64,000 nt of DNA from Trichoplusia ni (lineage: Eukaryota; Arthropoda; Insecta; Lepidoptera; Noctuidae): contig NC_039488.1 of the NCBI RefSeq assembly GCF_003590095.1, positions 10,354,001 through 10,418,000 of the forward strand, in the 5' to 3' direction. Position numbers and translations under genes: made by a program. A model generated the notes under the pieces. That model was not told the DNA's origin and ran no database searches. It saw nothing but the letters and a program-made list of their open reading frames with translations. Positions 61,747 through 64,000 of the stretch are shown here, one piece after another. Every line of letters starts with the position of its first letter. Position 1 is the first letter of the stretch.

Positions 61747-64000
61747 GAAAAAATAATAAAAAAGTTTGTTTAAATATTAACTGATTCGTTATTTTTCTAA
61801 TGCCTCTTTTTATGACGTGTAGGCGTGAAAACTCATAAAACAATGTATCCATAAATTCTGATTACAAATTCAACGTTCAATCTATTCAAAAATATATTTT
61901 CGGTTCCCATCCGAAAAGCAAATATGAACACACATCCATGATAATAACACGGAATAGAAATATCTAACATGAATTTTAAAATAACAAACCGCTTTTATTT
62001 GGAAAATTGTTTGAAAAAGGGAGGGTTTGTATAAAAATGAAATACTGATGGTGTGAACATTTTCACATGCTGACAGAATTGTTATTTAATTATCGTTGTG
62101 GTTATAAAAATGTCGTTTCGTATCAGCGGGTGAATGTCCGAATAATTACATAGGCTTATGATGAAAGGTTTTAACCCAATAGGAACCAAATTATTTTTAT
62201 TGTTTATTTAAAACACTCCTGCAAAAATAGCAAAGAAAAACGTCGCGAGAAAATTTGATTTCAAAATGTGGGTTTTAAAATTTTCATAATGTCATAATCT
62301 TACTTCACCGTAACTATCAATTCATAATAGGAGTAAACTTTTTTTATCGAAATGACAATCGCAATGTTGTGACGTGTACGACTTTAAAATAAAACCTTTC
62401 GACACTAATTGGACTAACAAGGGAAAGGTGTGACAAAAGGAAAGCCTTCTTTGAGTAGTTGTGAGCCACAGTTTTTTTACCTTTGTTTAAGAAGAACATT
62501 TTACTAATATTAATACATAAATTCTTATTTATTTGGTAGACGGACAAATTAAATGCTATTTACCAGGCCATTCTCGGACAAAAACGTGTAATGAAGTTCC
62601 TCAATCAATTTAAATTCAGCGGATCAAAAAATATTTTTTAATTTTATTTTTTAAATAGAGCATATTGTTGCCTTTGTTTTGCAAGTGAATGCAATCGAAT
62701 AGTGCTATAAAAGCGAGGAATACTTGAAACGAGCTATTTTGTGTATTTTTTTGTAATTTCTGTCATAGTTCCATACTTCCGATAAATCATACAAATTTAG
62801 TGAAAAAAACTGGAAAATCTAAAACCGTTGCTACTTACCGTATTTTCCAATTCAAATTATCTAAACAAAATCGAATTTAAAAACCTTAAACAAAAGTTAA
62901 AAGGAAAAACAAAACTTTGACTAAAGCGATTCCAATGAATTTTCAGTGACTTCCCCTAACCAATACTGCCTTACAGATAAAATTCGGACAATGTCCAGAG
63001 TTTCTTTGTTCACCAAAAATACACAACGCAAGTAGCAATACATGTTACAAATCGTCAGAGACCCGAATCCCTTTGCATTCACCATGAAACAAATGAAATA
63101 AACTCCCCATTTCTAACTTCGACATACATCGCTGCGTTACAGTACTTTAGCATTCTAACTTTAATATTAAGCTATATAAAACCCGGAATGTACATCATTA
63201 GGATTACAAAATTTGTGTTTCTGTTCAATTCCTTGGTAGCGCCGAAGTCCAGTATACAGCACACACAATTTATTTCAAAAGAGGGACCTGTTTTTGCCGT
63301 TAACCTAATGTGTAAATAAATGTGTGCAATAATTAAACACAAAATGGAGTGACGTAAAACTAATTGCTATTAAACCCTACTCTCATCTTTTTCATGTTGT
63401 CTAGTAATGAAAGTCATTTAATTTTATTTTTATTCGTAACGTTTTTTGATGGGCTGACATTGAGCCCGTTGTTTGACGTGAAAGGGGAAAATGCTTTAAT
63501 AAATTGAAACCGCCAAAGAACTTTTTTTATTTCCACCGCATAGTAAGAATTAATTTACGTTTAATGCATTTTCCAGAACTAATTCTGCTTAGGATTGTTC
63601 CCCACAGTCTTCTTTACATAAATTACTTGAAACTAAGTGATAGTGTTTTATTTAACACATTTATTTTATTTCAAGGCGGAACATCTTACATATTAAACTG
63701 CACAAGTGTTTGAAAGTGCATTCTCTTCTAGTCACACGTAAGAAGTATAAATTATTTGCTATCACGATATCACACAAATATTTTAAAGTCGAAAAGTGTT
63801 TTTAAAGATTCATCAAAAGACAAACTTTTGCAAGTTTGCCTCTTAATGACGCTTAAAAGGACCGACCCATTTTGATGAAATTTAGCATTGAGTAAGCTGA
63901 TATTCTGGATAAAAGGGGTTTTTACCCAACGACTTTATATTTCGGTTAATATTTTTAAAGCCAAAAGCAACCGCGAGAAAAACCTTGTAACATTATAATT
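61747..64000. other. No gene or repeat recognised
   Basis: AT-rich to the window end. Frames at 62344-62547 (minus) and 63504-63713 (plus) have no recognisable content. Confidence 0.5.

Noticed and set aside
1..64000. CRISPR array, prokaryotic operon, rRNA gene or viral genes
   Set aside because: No regularly spaced direct repeats, no gene-dense blocks and no rRNA or viral motifs were seen.

Overview
This is a eukaryotic nuclear window, almost certainly from a moth or butterfly (Lepidoptera). It is AT-rich, its genes are split by GT-AG introns, and most of it is made of short decayed transposable elements of lepidopteran type: tRNA-derived SINEs, RTE-like and other LINE 3' ends with GATGAT tails, Helitron-like elements ending in CTAG, and hAT and Tc1/mariner MITEs. 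No bacterial, organellar or viral gene was seen.

Layout. Coding sequence occupies only the first 9.6 kb. From 6131 leftwards on the minus strand are the first five coding exons (267 codons) of an FBXL4-like F-box/LRR gene; its F-box and leucine-rich repeats lie beyond the left edge. From 6690 rightwards on the plus strand is a complete six-exon gene for splicing factor SF3B4 (342 residues, two RRMs and a proline-rich tail). The two genes are head to head, with start codons about 560 bp apart, so they probably share a bidirectional promoter region.

From 9607 to 64000 (54 kb) no credible coding exon was found. This part is intergenic DNA or a giant intron/UTR of a gene outside the window. It is annotated as repeats. 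Several insertions have clear boundaries: an RTE-like LINE 3' end with a 16-bp target-site duplication (TSD) at 44548-44807, an RTE-like fragment with a 10-bp TSD at 10175-10303, an unclassified 152-bp insertion with a 16-bp TSD at 36421-36572, two hAT MITEs with 8-bp TSDs at 43950-44217 and 57450-57694, two Tc1/mariner-like MITEs with TACAGTCAG termini, and two inverted Helitron-like copies 67 bp apart at 28880-29425.

The two genes have no known direct functional link: one product acts in the U2 snRNP during splicing, the other at mitochondria in ubiquitin ligation and mitophagy control. No undescribed gene system was found. The most unusual structural signals are a perfect 34-bp inverted repeat with a 7-nt loop at 33067-33141, the missing mitochondrial leader on the FBXL4 first exon, and the insertions listed above. 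All calls come from reading the sequence; no database search was run.
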